A stretch of DNA of 8,069 nucleotides, from assembly GCA_938045215.1 (NCBI GenBank), contig CALINF010000001.1, positions 1 to 8,069 on the forward strand. The letters are read 5' to 3'. This DNA comes from an uncultured Halieaceae bacterium (GTDB lineage Bacteria; Pseudomonadota; Gammaproteobacteria; Pseudomonadales; Halieaceae). Below, one piece after another: positions 1-6,215 of this stretch. The first letter of the stretch is position 1, and each line of letters opens with the position of its first letter. Position numbers and translations under genes: made by a program. The notes beneath the pieces were generated by a model that saw only the letters and a program-made list of their open reading frames with translations, was not told the origin of the DNA and searched no databases.

Positions 1-296
1 CCGGCCAGCGCAAACAGCGGCTCATCAACGCGGCCCAGTAAGGTGTAGAGATTTCCGCGCTGGTAGCGCATGGGGTCCAATTCGATCTGCTCATCTATCT
101 CAACCGCCCACACAGGCTCGCCGTGCCAGAATCCCAGGAACTGCTGCCGAACTACCAGCCAGTTGTCGGCCTGCATCTGCGACTGTGGTAACAAAGGTTC
201 GCGGGCTCGCAGGTCGCTGACCAGTTCGCCGCGCTGAAAGACGAGGTGTACGCCACCGTCAGTGGACTCGGGTGGCTGATTACGGGGTTCAAACAT
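1..296 (-). CDS. nudC: NAD(+)/NADH pyrophosphatase NudC, N-terminal part (cut by window edge)
   Basis: This minus-strand frame reads from an ATG at 296 to the left edge without a stop and gives 98 complete codons. The protein begins MFEPRNQPPEST. Its stretch HGEPVWAVEID followed by RVDEPLFALAG matches the N-terminal domain of NudC, where E. coli has GEPVW and later LFQLAG at similar spacing. NudC is a Nudix hydrolase that splits NADH/NAD+ into NMN(H) and AMP and removes NAD caps from RNA 5' ends. The zinc-ribbon cysteines and the Nudix box would lie beyond the window, so catalytic competence cannot be judged. The start is well supported by a CGGAG ribosome binding site 5 nt upstream. It has the same orientation as dnaQ but lies 417 bases downstream of it, so it probably has its own promoter. 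Identity rests on recalled family similarity in the less conserved N-terminal domain. Confidence 0.85.
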   Translation of the reverse strand, partial: MFEPRNQPPESTDGGVHLVFQRGELVSDLRAREPLLPQSQMQADNWLVVRQQFLGFWHGEPVWAVEIDEQIELDPMRYQRGNLYTLLGRVDEPLFALA

Positions 297-301
297 GCGT
301 T

Positions 302-306
302 CTCCG
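302..306 (-). promoter_or_regulatory. Ribosome binding site of nudC
   Basis: On the minus strand CGGAG lies 5 nt before the ATG at 296. It is among the better Shine-Dalgarno matches in the window and fixes the nudC start, since other starts would lack one. Confidence 0.7.
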
Positions 307-428
307 CACTTTGTTCAAATTCAGGCGGCAATTTAACACGTCTGGCAGCTCAGCGGGACTCCGACTTCTGGGAATGACCACACGACAAGTGGCGTTCGAA
401 GAACACCCTCACCAACTTCCGGGTCATT

Positions 429-656
429 TTGCTCCTGATGCTCATGGTAGCTGGCATCTGTTTCATGCAAGAGCTGCTGCTGTATATGTTCACCAGGATT
501 CTGTTAACCCTAAAACCCAAAGTCGCCCAGTCTCCGCTGACATCGGCGCCAGCACCCCTGATCAGGCAGTCCTATGGCCGGATGGTAATCATGGCGAAGC
601 CCTGTACGGTAGTGCTGGTCGGCGTTGGCTTATTCTGCGTGGTGCTGTTTACTTGA
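429..656 (+). CDS. Possible small two-helix membrane protein, start uncertain
   Basis: I do not recognise this protein. From a TTG at 429 the frame gives 75 residues. A hydrophobic run at the N-terminus (about residues 1-25, ending near ELLLYMF) is followed by a Pro/Ser-rich polar loop and a second hydrophobic run at the C-terminal end (about 59-75, ending CVVLFT). The frame is open back to a TGA at 375, and those upstream codons read as a basic, hydrophilic stretch (DKWRSKN then LTNFRV). That is the usual lead-in to a first membrane helix and hints that the true protein starts earlier. However, there is no ATG, GTG or TTG in frame before 429 and no good ribosome binding site before 429, 438 (ATG) or 444 (ATG). 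It could be a real gene with a damaged or unusual start, a remnant, or chance. It converges on dnaQ, and a stem-loop (668-691) follows its stop. Confidence 0.35.
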   Translation: MLLMLMVAGICFMQELLLYMFTRILLTLKPKVAQSPLTSAPAPLIRQSYGRMVIMAKPCTVVLVGVGLFCVVLFT

Positions 657-667
657 AACCGGCTCAC

Positions 668-691
668 GCGCGGGGACGCAATGCCCTGCGC
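668..691. repeat. GC-rich inverted repeat between the small ORF and dnaQ
   Basis: Arms GCGCGGGG (668-675) and CCCTGCGC (684-691) can form an 8-bp stem with an 8-nt loop. On the plus-strand transcript one pair is a G-U wobble; on the minus-strand transcript it becomes an A-C mismatch. It lies 11 bases after the stop of the 429-656 ORF and 22 bases beyond the dnaQ stop. No T-run follows on either strand, so it is not a standard rho-independent terminator. It could stabilise a 3' end. Confidence 0.35.
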
Positions 692-713
692 ACTTCAACG
701 CAAGTCTAACACT

Positions 714-1445
714 CTAACTGTCCACCAACTCACGCCAGAGCACGCGACCACCACTGTGCTTGGCGATCGCCTCAAGCTGATATTCATGCTGCGCCAGTTC
801 TTCATCGCTTGCGCGAATCACCGGCAACGGCTTGCGCGTGTGGTTCAGTCGTTTGAGCGTTGTATTACCCGCGCTGCTGTTATTGTTGTCATCCGCGGCA
901 TCGTCTTCCGATAGATGCAGCATGGTCTGCCCGCCTGTCATGGTCAGATAGACATCGGCCAGAATTTCAGCATCCAGTAGCGCGCCGTGCAAGTCGCGCG
1001 AGGAGTTGTCAACATGATAGCGCTGGCACAGTGCATCCAGGTTATTGCGCTGGCCGGGATGTTTGTTGCGTGCCATCACCAAGGTATCGATGACACTACA
1101 AATGTCGCGCAAAGGCGCATGACCGCGCTCTAGCTGTTGCAACTCACTATCAAGAAAACCTATATCGAACGGGGCATTGTGAATAATCAGTTCCGCCCCT
1201 TGCACAAAGTGCAAGAAATCCTCGGCAATTCTGTCAAAGGTAGGCTTGTCTGCCAGGAACGCATTGGTAATCCCATGCACCTCGATTGCCCCCTGATCAA
1301 TCTCGCGCTTTGGGTCGATATACTGATGGAAATGGTTGCCCGTCAATCGCCGATTGATGAGCTCCACGCAGCCAATCTCGATAATGCGATGGCCCTGACT
1401 GACCTCGAGGCCCGTTGTTTCAGTGTCAAGTACGATTTGACGCAC
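714..1445 (-). CDS. dnaQ: DNA polymerase III epsilon subunit (3'-5' proofreading exonuclease)
   Basis: The product has 243 residues, the same length as E. coli DnaQ. It is the editing exonuclease of the replicative polymerase core, binding the alpha subunit and theta or an equivalent. The DEDDh catalytic set is complete: D7 and E9 in DTETTG (Exo I), D94 in HNAPFDIGFLD (Exo II), and H153 and D158 in HGALLDAEILADVYL (Exo III). All sit exactly nine residues earlier than in E. coli. A clamp-binding motif QTMLHL at 173-178 follows the exonuclease domain at the E. coli position. The remaining tail (179-243), with an Asp/Asn/Ser-rich linker around 180-195, should contact the alpha subunit. The start is GTG at 1445 with AGGGAG 5 nt upstream. 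The gene follows rnhA by 51 bases and is probably co-transcribed with it. The order rnhA-dnaQ in one direction resembles Pseudomonas; in E. coli the two are divergent. Confidence 0.97.
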   Translation of the reverse strand: MRQIVLDTETTGLEVSQGHRIIEIGCVELINRRLTGNHFHQYIDPKREIDQGAIEVHGITNAFLADKPTFDRIAEDFLHFVQGAELIIHNAPFDIGFLDSELQQLERGHAPLRDICSVIDTLVMARNKHPGQRNNLDALCQRYHVDNSSRDLHGALLDAEILADVYLTMTGGQTMLHLSEDDAADDNNNSSAGNTTLKRLNHTRKPLPVIRASDEELAQHEYQLEAIAKHSGGRVLWRELVDS

Positions 1446-1450
1446 GCTGT

Positions 1451-1456
1451 CTCCCT
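1451..1456 (-). promoter_or_regulatory. Ribosome binding site deciding the GTG start of dnaQ
   Basis: On the minus strand AGGGAG lies 5 nt before GTG 1445. With DTETTG only six residues in, this supports the non-ATG start over any longer frame. Confidence 0.65.
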
Positions 1457-1496
1457 AAACGTTGTCCTGCATTTACTTATACTTACTCTGCACTAC

Positions 1497-1937
1497 TTAC
1501 AGCCACGCCTTTTCATCGATGCCCCGATTCGCCAGTTGATCGGCTATTTCATTCTCGCGGTGGCCGCTGTGCCCTTTTACCCAGGCCCATTCAACGTGAT
1601 GCCGCTGGTTCTGCACATCCAGTTCACGCCAAAGATCTTCGTTCTTAACTGGCTTTCTGGCGGCCGTCTTCCAGTTTTTGGCCTTCCAATTATCCAGCCA
1701 CTGGGTGATTCCTTGCTTCACGTACACTGAATCTGTTGTGAGTACCACCTCACAGGTTTCCTTAAGCGCCTTCAGCGATTCAATCGCCGCTCGCAGCTCC
1801 ATACGATTATTGGTAGTTTCAGGTTCGCCGCCGTACAGCTCCCGCTCTACACCGTTGTAACGCAGTAAAGCACCCCATCCGCCCGGCCCAGGATTGCCGC
1901 GACAGGCGCCGTCGGTAAATATCTCAATTCGTTTCAA
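1497..1937 (-). CDS. rnhA: Ribonuclease HI
   Basis: The protein has 146 residues, close to the 155 of E. coli RNase HI. It cuts the RNA strand of RNA:DNA hybrids, removing R-loops and some primers. All active-site residues are present: D9 in IFTDGACRGNPGPGG, E47 in TTNNRMELRAAI, D69 in TTDSVYV, H123 in KGHSGH and D133. The basic handle region (about 81-101, with KNWKTAARKPVKN) used for hybrid binding is also intact. The C-terminus ends soon after the last helix and lacks the short extra tail of the E. coli enzyme. The start is TTG at 1937, sharing the four bases TTGA with the stop of the upstream methyltransferase gene, so translation is probably coupled. A GGAG about 10 nt upstream is a modest ribosome binding site. 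MKRIEIFTDG from this start aligns directly with the family N-terminus. Confidence 0.97.
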   Translation of the reverse strand: MKRIEIFTDGACRGNPGPGGWGALLRYNGVERELYGGEPETTNNRMELRAAIESLKALKETCEVVLTTDSVYVKQGITQWLDNWKAKNWKTAARKPVKNEDLWRELDVQNQRHHVEWAWVKGHSGHRENEIADQLANRGIDEKAWL

Positions 1938-2746
1938 GCTGCGGCGTCTCCGTCTCGCGAGGTGGGTTGGGCAGGTGTTGGTGCGGCAACCGGTTTTGAT
2001 ACAGCCAGGCCCATAAGGCGCTCTCTTCGTCGCAAACGCCTCACCCGGTTATTGACACCGCCGACCTGCTTGATCGCGTGAGTCATGTAGATGCCGCCAA
2101 ACGGAGATCCATGTGCTTGCAGCCACTGATCACACCGTGTCACAGCAGATCGCAGTCGTCCCGTGCCCACCGGTGGCAGGCTGTAAAACGAGGCGCTGCG
2201 TTCAACTTCACAGCCCAACAGATGCAGCCAGTCGCTGACTCGATGCGCACTTAACAAATGCTGATCGCGCCAGACTGATACTTCTCGCATAGCCGACATT
2301 CTGTTGCGCAGCCCTTTCAGGCTATAGGGGTTGAAGCCAATAATCACCAGATGCCCCTGGGGCATAAGCACACGCTGTAACTCACGCAGTGCCTGATGGG
2401 GGTTGCTGCAGAACTCCAGGCTGTGCAGTGCGACGACCAGATCAACGCTGTCGCTCTCAAGCGGTAACTCTTCATCGATTGCGACAAGGTCAACGCTTTC
2501 CATGGCCTCACACCGACTGACGATGTGATGATGTATCTTACTAGGAGCCAGCAGGCTTTCCCCGGTAACAGGCCCCGTTTGCAGCAGGTGGTAGCCAAAC
2601 GAGACATCAAGCACCCTTGAAAGCTCGGAACTGAGACCTTCAAGCAGGTATTGACCGTTGTCGCCGAGGTACCAGGATTCCAGTTCACTGGAAATGTCGC
2701 TAAACTTGTTGCCCATACTGTGCTGCTTGAAATCAGTGACGGTCAT
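1934..2746 (-). CDS. YafS-like class I SAM-dependent methyltransferase
   Basis: This is a predicted methyltransferase of the YafS family, found next to gloB, rnhA and dnaQ in E. coli and Pseudomonas; its substrate is not known to me. From ATG 2746 it has 270 residues. Recognisable parts are LESWYLGDNGQYLLE (about 22-36), a degenerate SAM motif I region (LLQTGPVTGE, about 54-63), an acidic-hydrophobic motif II/III region with SDSVDLVVALHSLEF (98-112), and LMPQGHLVIIGFNPYSLKGLR (127-147), closely like the VLIDDGWLVISGFNP stretch of YafS. The canonical GxGxG is absent, as in YafS, so activity is unproven. The C-terminus has a basic patch (RVRRLRRRERL) and an Ala/Pro-rich tail. The frame extends to a TTG at 2797, but that would overlap gloB by 15 bases. 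ATG 2746 and ATG 2716 are both plausible, neither with a strong ribosome binding site. It is the first gene of the leftward group. Confidence 0.85.
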   Translation of the reverse strand: MTVTDFKQHSMGNKFSDISSELESWYLGDNGQYLLEGLSSELSRVLDVSFGYHLLQTGPVTGESLLAPSKIHHHIVSRCEAMESVDLVAIDEELPLESDSVDLVVALHSLEFCSNPHQALRELQRVLMPQGHLVIIGFNPYSLKGLRNRMSAMREVSVWRDQHLLSAHRVSDWLHLLGCEVERSASFYSLPPVGTGRLRSAVTRCDQWLQAHGSPFGGIYMTHAIKQVGGVNNRVRRLRRRERLMGLAVSKPVAAPTPAQPTSRDGDAAA

Positions 2747-2770
2747 GTTACTGCATTTTTTCCGCTTTGA

Positions 2771-2775
2771 AAGGA
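2771..2775 (+). promoter_or_regulatory. Ribosome binding site of gloB
   Basis: AAGGA ends 7 nt before ATG 2783 and fixes the gloB start. It lies in the 36-base gap separating the divergent ATGs at 2746 and 2783. That gap is too short for two complete promoters, so at least one promoter must overlap the neighbouring coding sequence. TTGAAA at 2727-2732 is a possible -35 for gloB, but I see no convincing -10 at the right distance. Confidence 0.6.
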
Positions 2776-2782
2776 TTTCACC

Positions 2783-3577
2783 ATGCTGACTATCCAACCG
2801 GTTGCCGCGTTTACCGATAATTATATCTGGCTGCTACACGATCCGGACTCGCGAGAAGCCTATGTCGTTGACCCGGGTGACGCCGCGCCGGTTGAAGAGC
2901 GGCTACAAGAGCTGGGACTGACACTCACAGGTATATTGATTACTCACCATCACTTCGACCACGTCGGTGGCCTTAACGCTCTCAAGCAGGCGCACGAGTG
3001 CACCGTTTACGGCCCTGATAACTCCGCCATATCCGGCATTGATCACATAGTGCGAGCGGGTGATTCGGTTACAGTGCTGGGGCGTGAGTTCGACATACTG
3101 GAAGTGCCAGGGCACACACTGGACCACATTGCCTACTTTAGTGCGAGCAGCAGTGATAGCTCTGTTGCCGATCACCCGTTGCTGTTTTGCGGCGATACCT
3201 TGTTTGCGGGCGGGTGCGGGCGCGTGTTCGAAGGCACATTCCCCATGATGCTCGCCTCGCTCGAGTCACTAGCGCAGTTGCCCGGCAATACAGAAGTCTA
3301 CTGCGCGCACGAGTATACTCTGGCGAATTTGGCATTTGCACAGGCCGTTGAGCCGGACAATGAGGCCCTGGCCACACGGGTATCGGACGCCAAGCAAACC
3401 CGGCAGCAAAACCAGCCAACGGTACCCAGTACGATTGAGCTAGAGCAGGCAACCAACCCCTTTTTGCGCGCGCGGTCTGAGCAGTTACGCGAGGCGCTGC
3501 GGCGTCAGGGTCGCCTGGAGCAGGAGACAGCGGAAGGCGTTTTCGCTACAGTACGCGGCTGGAAAGATAATTTTTAG
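2783..3577 (+). CDS. gloB: Hydroxyacylglutathione hydrolase (glyoxalase II)
   Basis: This 264-residue cytoplasmic enzyme hydrolyses S-D-lactoylglutathione to D-lactate and glutathione, the second step of methylglyoxal detoxification after glyoxalase I. It is a metallo-beta-lactamase fold protein with the full metal-ligand set: H55, H57, D59 and H60 in THHHFDH, H111 in VPGHTLDH, D138 in FCGDTLFAGGCGR, and H176 in YCAHEYT. The C-terminal helical domain that binds glutathione is present, with the family signature TNPFLR (224-229) and the ending RGWKDNF. Length is normal (E. coli about 251). The N-terminus MLTIQPVAAFTDNYIW is the usual one for the family. A small insertion (ASSSDSSVAD, 121-130) extends a loop before the D138 strand. 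It starts the rightward group, divergent from the YafS-like gene. Confidence 0.97.
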   Translation: MLTIQPVAAFTDNYIWLLHDPDSREAYVVDPGDAAPVEERLQELGLTLTGILITHHHFDHVGGLNALKQAHECTVYGPDNSAISGIDHIVRAGDSVTVLGREFDILEVPGHTLDHIAYFSASSSDSSVADHPLLFCGDTLFAGGCGRVFEGTFPMMLASLESLAQLPGNTEVYCAHEYTLANLAFAQAVEPDNEALATRVSDAKQTRQQNQPTVPSTIELEQATNPFLRARSEQLREALRRQGRLEQETAEGVFATVRGWKDNF

Positions 3578-3629
3578 GCGTAAGCACACGCAAAGCTAGA
3601 CCAAAAACAATACAAAAGACTTAAAATAC

Positions 3630-4985
3630 ATGACGTTACGGGGCTTATTGCTAGTTATATCTAGCATTATATTTATGGCGGGCTGTCAGACAGCTCCGCC
3701 CACGGTGACCGCGCAGTCGTCGGAATCGGCCGCATCAGGCACGGTACTGGATGAGGCGGTCACCGATGCAAGGGCACCACGGCAAGTGGCGCAGTCAAAG
3801 CCCCTGCCCCCGCCTGAAGATCTATGGGAGCGGATTCGTCGCGGCCTGACCTGGCAAACTATTCACAATGCTCAAATCGGCGCCAGTCGGGACGCCTTCC
3901 TGCGCCAGCCCACCTACTTGCCCGTAGTGTCCGAACGAGCAGCCCTGTATCTCCACTATATCGTTGAAGAAGTAGAGAAACGCGGCATGCCCATGGAGAT
4001 AGCGCTACTGCCGTTGGTAGAGAGCACCCTGAATCCTTTCGCCTACTCGTCCCAGAATGCTGCCGGTATGTGGCAGGTTATGCCCGCCACCGCAAAGCAC
4101 TACGGCATGGCACGGAACTGGTGGTATGACGGTCGCCTCGATGTACGCGAGTCAACAGGGTTTGCGCTGGATTACCTCGAGAGACTCCACAAGGAGTTTG
4201 ATGGTGACTGGATGTTGGCCCTGGCAGCCTATAACGGTGGCAAGGGTCGTGTTGCACGCGCCATTGCCAAAGCAGAGAAAAACGGCAAACCAACCAATTA
4301 CTGGGCGCTGCAACTACCCCGCGAAACGACCAAATATATACCCAAGCTCATCGCGCTGACCGCGATCATCGCCTATCCCGAGGCCTTTGATGTGACCATT
4401 CCCAACGTCGCCAACGCGCCAGCGTTTGAGATTGTCGGCACTGGCGGGCAGATCGAAATGCTGCGTGCCGCTGAGCTTGCAGGAATGGAGCTGAAGGAAT
4501 TCAGGCGATACAACCCAGGACAATTGCGCTGGGCTACCTCACCCGACCAACCGCAGGAACTGCTGGTGCCCGTGGGTACGGGTAAACGCTTTGAACTGGG
4601 CGTAGCCAGTCTTGGCCCTGAGGATCGCGTGAGCTGGCAGCACTATCGCATCCGCCGCGGTGACAGCCTGATCAGTATCGCCCGCAGATTTGATACTGAA
4701 GTGGGACTGCTGCGCGAAGTCAATAATGTGCGTGGCAACCTCATTCGCGCAGGTGACACCATGATGATCCCGGATGGTTCAGCCTGGGCTGAAAGTCTCG
4801 CACTTGCGCAGAACAATCAAAACAGGATTGAGAAAGGATACCGTGTTCGCAGTGGCGATTCTCTGTACGGCATTGCCGGCAAGTTTAACGTAACAATTGA
4901 TGACATCATTAGCTGGAACTCCCTGAATCCGCGCTCCTATCTGCAACCCGGACAACGACTCACTCTTTACGTCAGTGGCGGCTGA
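3630..4985 (+). CDS. mltD: Membrane-bound lytic murein transglycosylase D, LysM-containing lipoprotein
   Basis: The 451-residue product cleaves the MurNAc-GlcNAc bond of peptidoglycan, forming 1,6-anhydro ends, in cell-wall remodelling. A lipoprotein signal peptide (1-18) ends in a lipobox FMAG-C with C19 as the lipidated residue, followed by a Ser/Ala/Pro-rich linker to about 62. Residue Q20 at +2 suggests outer-membrane sorting. The SLT catalytic domain (about 95-230) has catalytic E131 in LLPLVESTLNPFAYS, then GMWQVMPATA (146-155) and AAYNGG (199-204), all family signatures. Two LysM repeats follow, at about 338-381 (YRIRRGDSLISIA) and 404-447 (YRVRSGDSLYGIA), for glycan binding. It lies 52 bases after gloB, as in Pseudomonas. 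The ribosome binding site before ATG 3630 is weak and the leader is A-rich. Confidence 0.95.
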   Translation: MTLRGLLLVISSIIFMAGCQTAPPTVTAQSSESAASGTVLDEAVTDARAPRQVAQSKPLPPPEDLWERIRRGLTWQTIHNAQIGASRDAFLRQPTYLPVVSERAALYLHYIVEEVEKRGMPMEIALLPLVESTLNPFAYSSQNAAGMWQVMPATAKHYGMARNWWYDGRLDVRESTGFALDYLERLHKEFDGDWMLALAAYNGGKGRVARAIAKAEKNGKPTNYWALQLPRETTKYIPKLIALTAIIAYPEAFDVTIPNVANAPAFEIVGTGGQIEMLRAAELAGMELKEFRRYNPGQLRWATSPDQPQELLVPVGTGKRFELGVASLGPEDRVSWQHYRIRRGDSLISIARRFDTEVGLLREVNNVRGNLIRAGDTMMIPDGSAWAESLALAQNNQNRIEKGYRVRSGDSLYGIAGKFNVTIDDIISWNSLNPRSYLQPGQRLTLYVSGG

Positions 4986-4999
4986 GTCCACCAACCGCC

Positions 5000-6133
5000 T
5001 TGAGCTTATTTAGCACGCCATTCGGCGAATTCCAGCTCAAGCGCTACCCCAGTCAACCCCGTGAAACGCTGCAGGCCTATTGCAGCGCCGATGCGCTGCT
5101 GCTTGAGGCGCTTGCCAGCAACGATCAGATCGCCCCGTGCGAACCTCTGCTGGTAATAAACGACGAACACGGCGCGTTGAGCATACCTGCCCACGCGGGC
5201 GGCTTTGGCGTAACCCTCTGGACGGATTCAGCACTCAGCCGACTCGCCGTGCGCGGCAATGCATACAGTTGCGGCCAGGAGGAGCCAGCCCTCGTGTGGA
5301 GTACCCGGAGTCCACCCGCCGCCAAACGGGTACTGATGCGCGTACCCAAACAGTTGCCCTACTTTGAGCATCAACTTGCCACCCTGTCGTCTCGCCTGGC
5401 ACCCGGTACCGTGGTGGAGATAGCCGGCATGGACAAGCATCTCTCTCCTCGAACCGGCGATCTCATCGAGCGCTATCTTGGCACTACCACTCGCCACCGC
5501 GGGCAGCGTAAGGCAAGACGGTTTACAGTGATCGCTGGCGACGCTAGCCCTCCACTTCCAATAACAACACAAGTACGCGGCTATCGTGTCGAAGTGCCGC
5601 CCCTCACACTGACATCGCTATCCAACGTGTTTAGCGGCGATCGTCTGGACGGCGGTAGTCAACTATTACTGAGCACGCTTACTCAAACAGAGCCGGCGCA
5701 AGAGGTGGTTGACCTGGCTTGTGGTAACGGCGTTTTAGGGCTGGCCGCTATAGCCGCTGGTATCACAAGCTCGGTAACCTTTTGCGACGAGTCAGCAATG
5801 GCAATCGAGTCGGCGCGACTCAACTGCGACCAGCTGGCAGCCAGGGGCGACGCCAGTGTGCAGTTTCACCACGGTGACGGACTATTGGAGCTAACCACAC
5901 GACCCGATCTGATTCTGTGCAACCCGCCTTTTCATCTGCATCATGTCGTAGATGAGTTTGCAGGCCAACGGCTGCTGCGTCAGTGTGCCAAAGCACTTAA
6001 GCCAGGCGGACGCCTATTGCTGGTTGCCAACCGCCACTTGAAATATACACCTTTGCTGCGCCGATACTTCGCCAGGGTTGAGCGACTGGTTGAGGACAAG
6101 CGTTTTATCGTCTGGCAGGCGATCGCCGGTTGA
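5000..6133 (+). CDS. rlmG: 23S rRNA (guanine-N2)-methyltransferase RlmG
   Basis: This 377-residue protein is a close match in layout to E. coli RlmG (378 residues), which methylates N2 of G1835 in 23S rRNA. Its N-terminal half (about 1-190) is a degenerate methyltransferase-like domain (VINDEHGALS, then VLMRVPKQLPYFEHQL). The C-terminal half is the active Rossmann domain: NVFSGDRLDGGSQLLL (209-224), SAM motif I VVDLACGNGVLGL (236-248), acidic motif II FCDESAMAIESARLN (261-275), catalytic NPPF (308-311) in LILCNPPFHLHHVVDE, and VANRHLKY (342-349). The paralogue RsmC (16S G1207) is the main alternative, but DESAMAIESARLN, NPPFHLHHVVDE and VANRHLKY fit RlmG better. The start is TTG at 5000, 14 bases after mltD, with no clear Shine-Dalgarno. 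No better start is visible near it, so translation may be coupled to mltD. Confidence 0.9.
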   Translation: MSLFSTPFGEFQLKRYPSQPRETLQAYCSADALLLEALASNDQIAPCEPLLVINDEHGALSIPAHAGGFGVTLWTDSALSRLAVRGNAYSCGQEEPALVWSTRSPPAAKRVLMRVPKQLPYFEHQLATLSSRLAPGTVVEIAGMDKHLSPRTGDLIERYLGTTTRHRGQRKARRFTVIAGDASPPLPITTQVRGYRVEVPPLTLTSLSNVFSGDRLDGGSQLLLSTLTQTEPAQEVVDLACGNGVLGLAAIAAGITSSVTFCDESAMAIESARLNCDQLAARGDASVQFHHGDGLLELTTRPDLILCNPPFHLHHVVDEFAGQRLLRQCAKALKPGGRLLLVANRHLKYTPLLRRYFARVERLVEDKRFIVWQAIAG

Positions 6134-6215
6134 TTTGGCTGTCATGTAGGGGTATCTTGTCGTCGCTTTAGAATGCTCCTATCGGAGTGATACTAACCAA
6201 AAGGACGCTATTAAC
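6134..6215 (+). promoter_or_regulatory. Leader of the secreted duplicated protein: ribosome binding site and weak promoter
   Basis: AAAAGGA at 6199-6205 ends 10 nt before ATG 6216 and is the likely ribosome binding site, slightly far. TAGAAT at 6169-6174 is a candidate -10 without a good -35. A small dyad CTCC-TATC-GGAG (6176-6187) lies between them. The evidence is enough to suggest a separate transcription start, not to place it. Confidence 0.3.

Larger units (their letters stand above)
297..713. other. Long intergenic gap between dnaQ and nudC
   Basis: These 417 bases separate two genes of the same orientation. I found no tRNA (a GTTCGAA near 394 lacks a pairing T-arm), no repeat array and no minus-strand ORF of size. 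The plus strand carries two overlapping open frames. One (429-656) encodes a hydrophobic protein and is listed separately. The other (374-709, ATG at 374) encodes a His/Ala-rich, non-hydrophobic product that looks like its frame-shifted shadow. The part adjoining 296 should hold the nudC promoter, but no clear -35/-10 pair is visible. Confidence 0.6.

Noticed and set aside
388..415. Possible tRNA T-arm (GTTCGAA at 394-400)
   Set aside because: Flanking bases do not form the 5-bp T-stem, and no acceptor or anticodon arm can be laid out around it on either strand.
272..709. Plus-strand open frame of 145 codons across the nudC start and the dnaQ gap
   Set aside because: It overlaps the well-supported nudC N-terminus antisense and then runs in the +2 frame of the hydrophobic ORF. 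Its product is His/Ala/Gly-rich without recognisable motifs.
1137..1730. Long plus-strand open frame of 197 codons
   Set aside because: It lies antisense to dnaQ and rnhA, both of which have complete catalytic motifs. It is a shadow frame.
3138..3452. Minus-strand frame of 104 codons inside gloB
   Set aside because: Arg/Ala/Pro-rich antisense product typical of GC-rich shadow frames; gloB is intact on the other strand.
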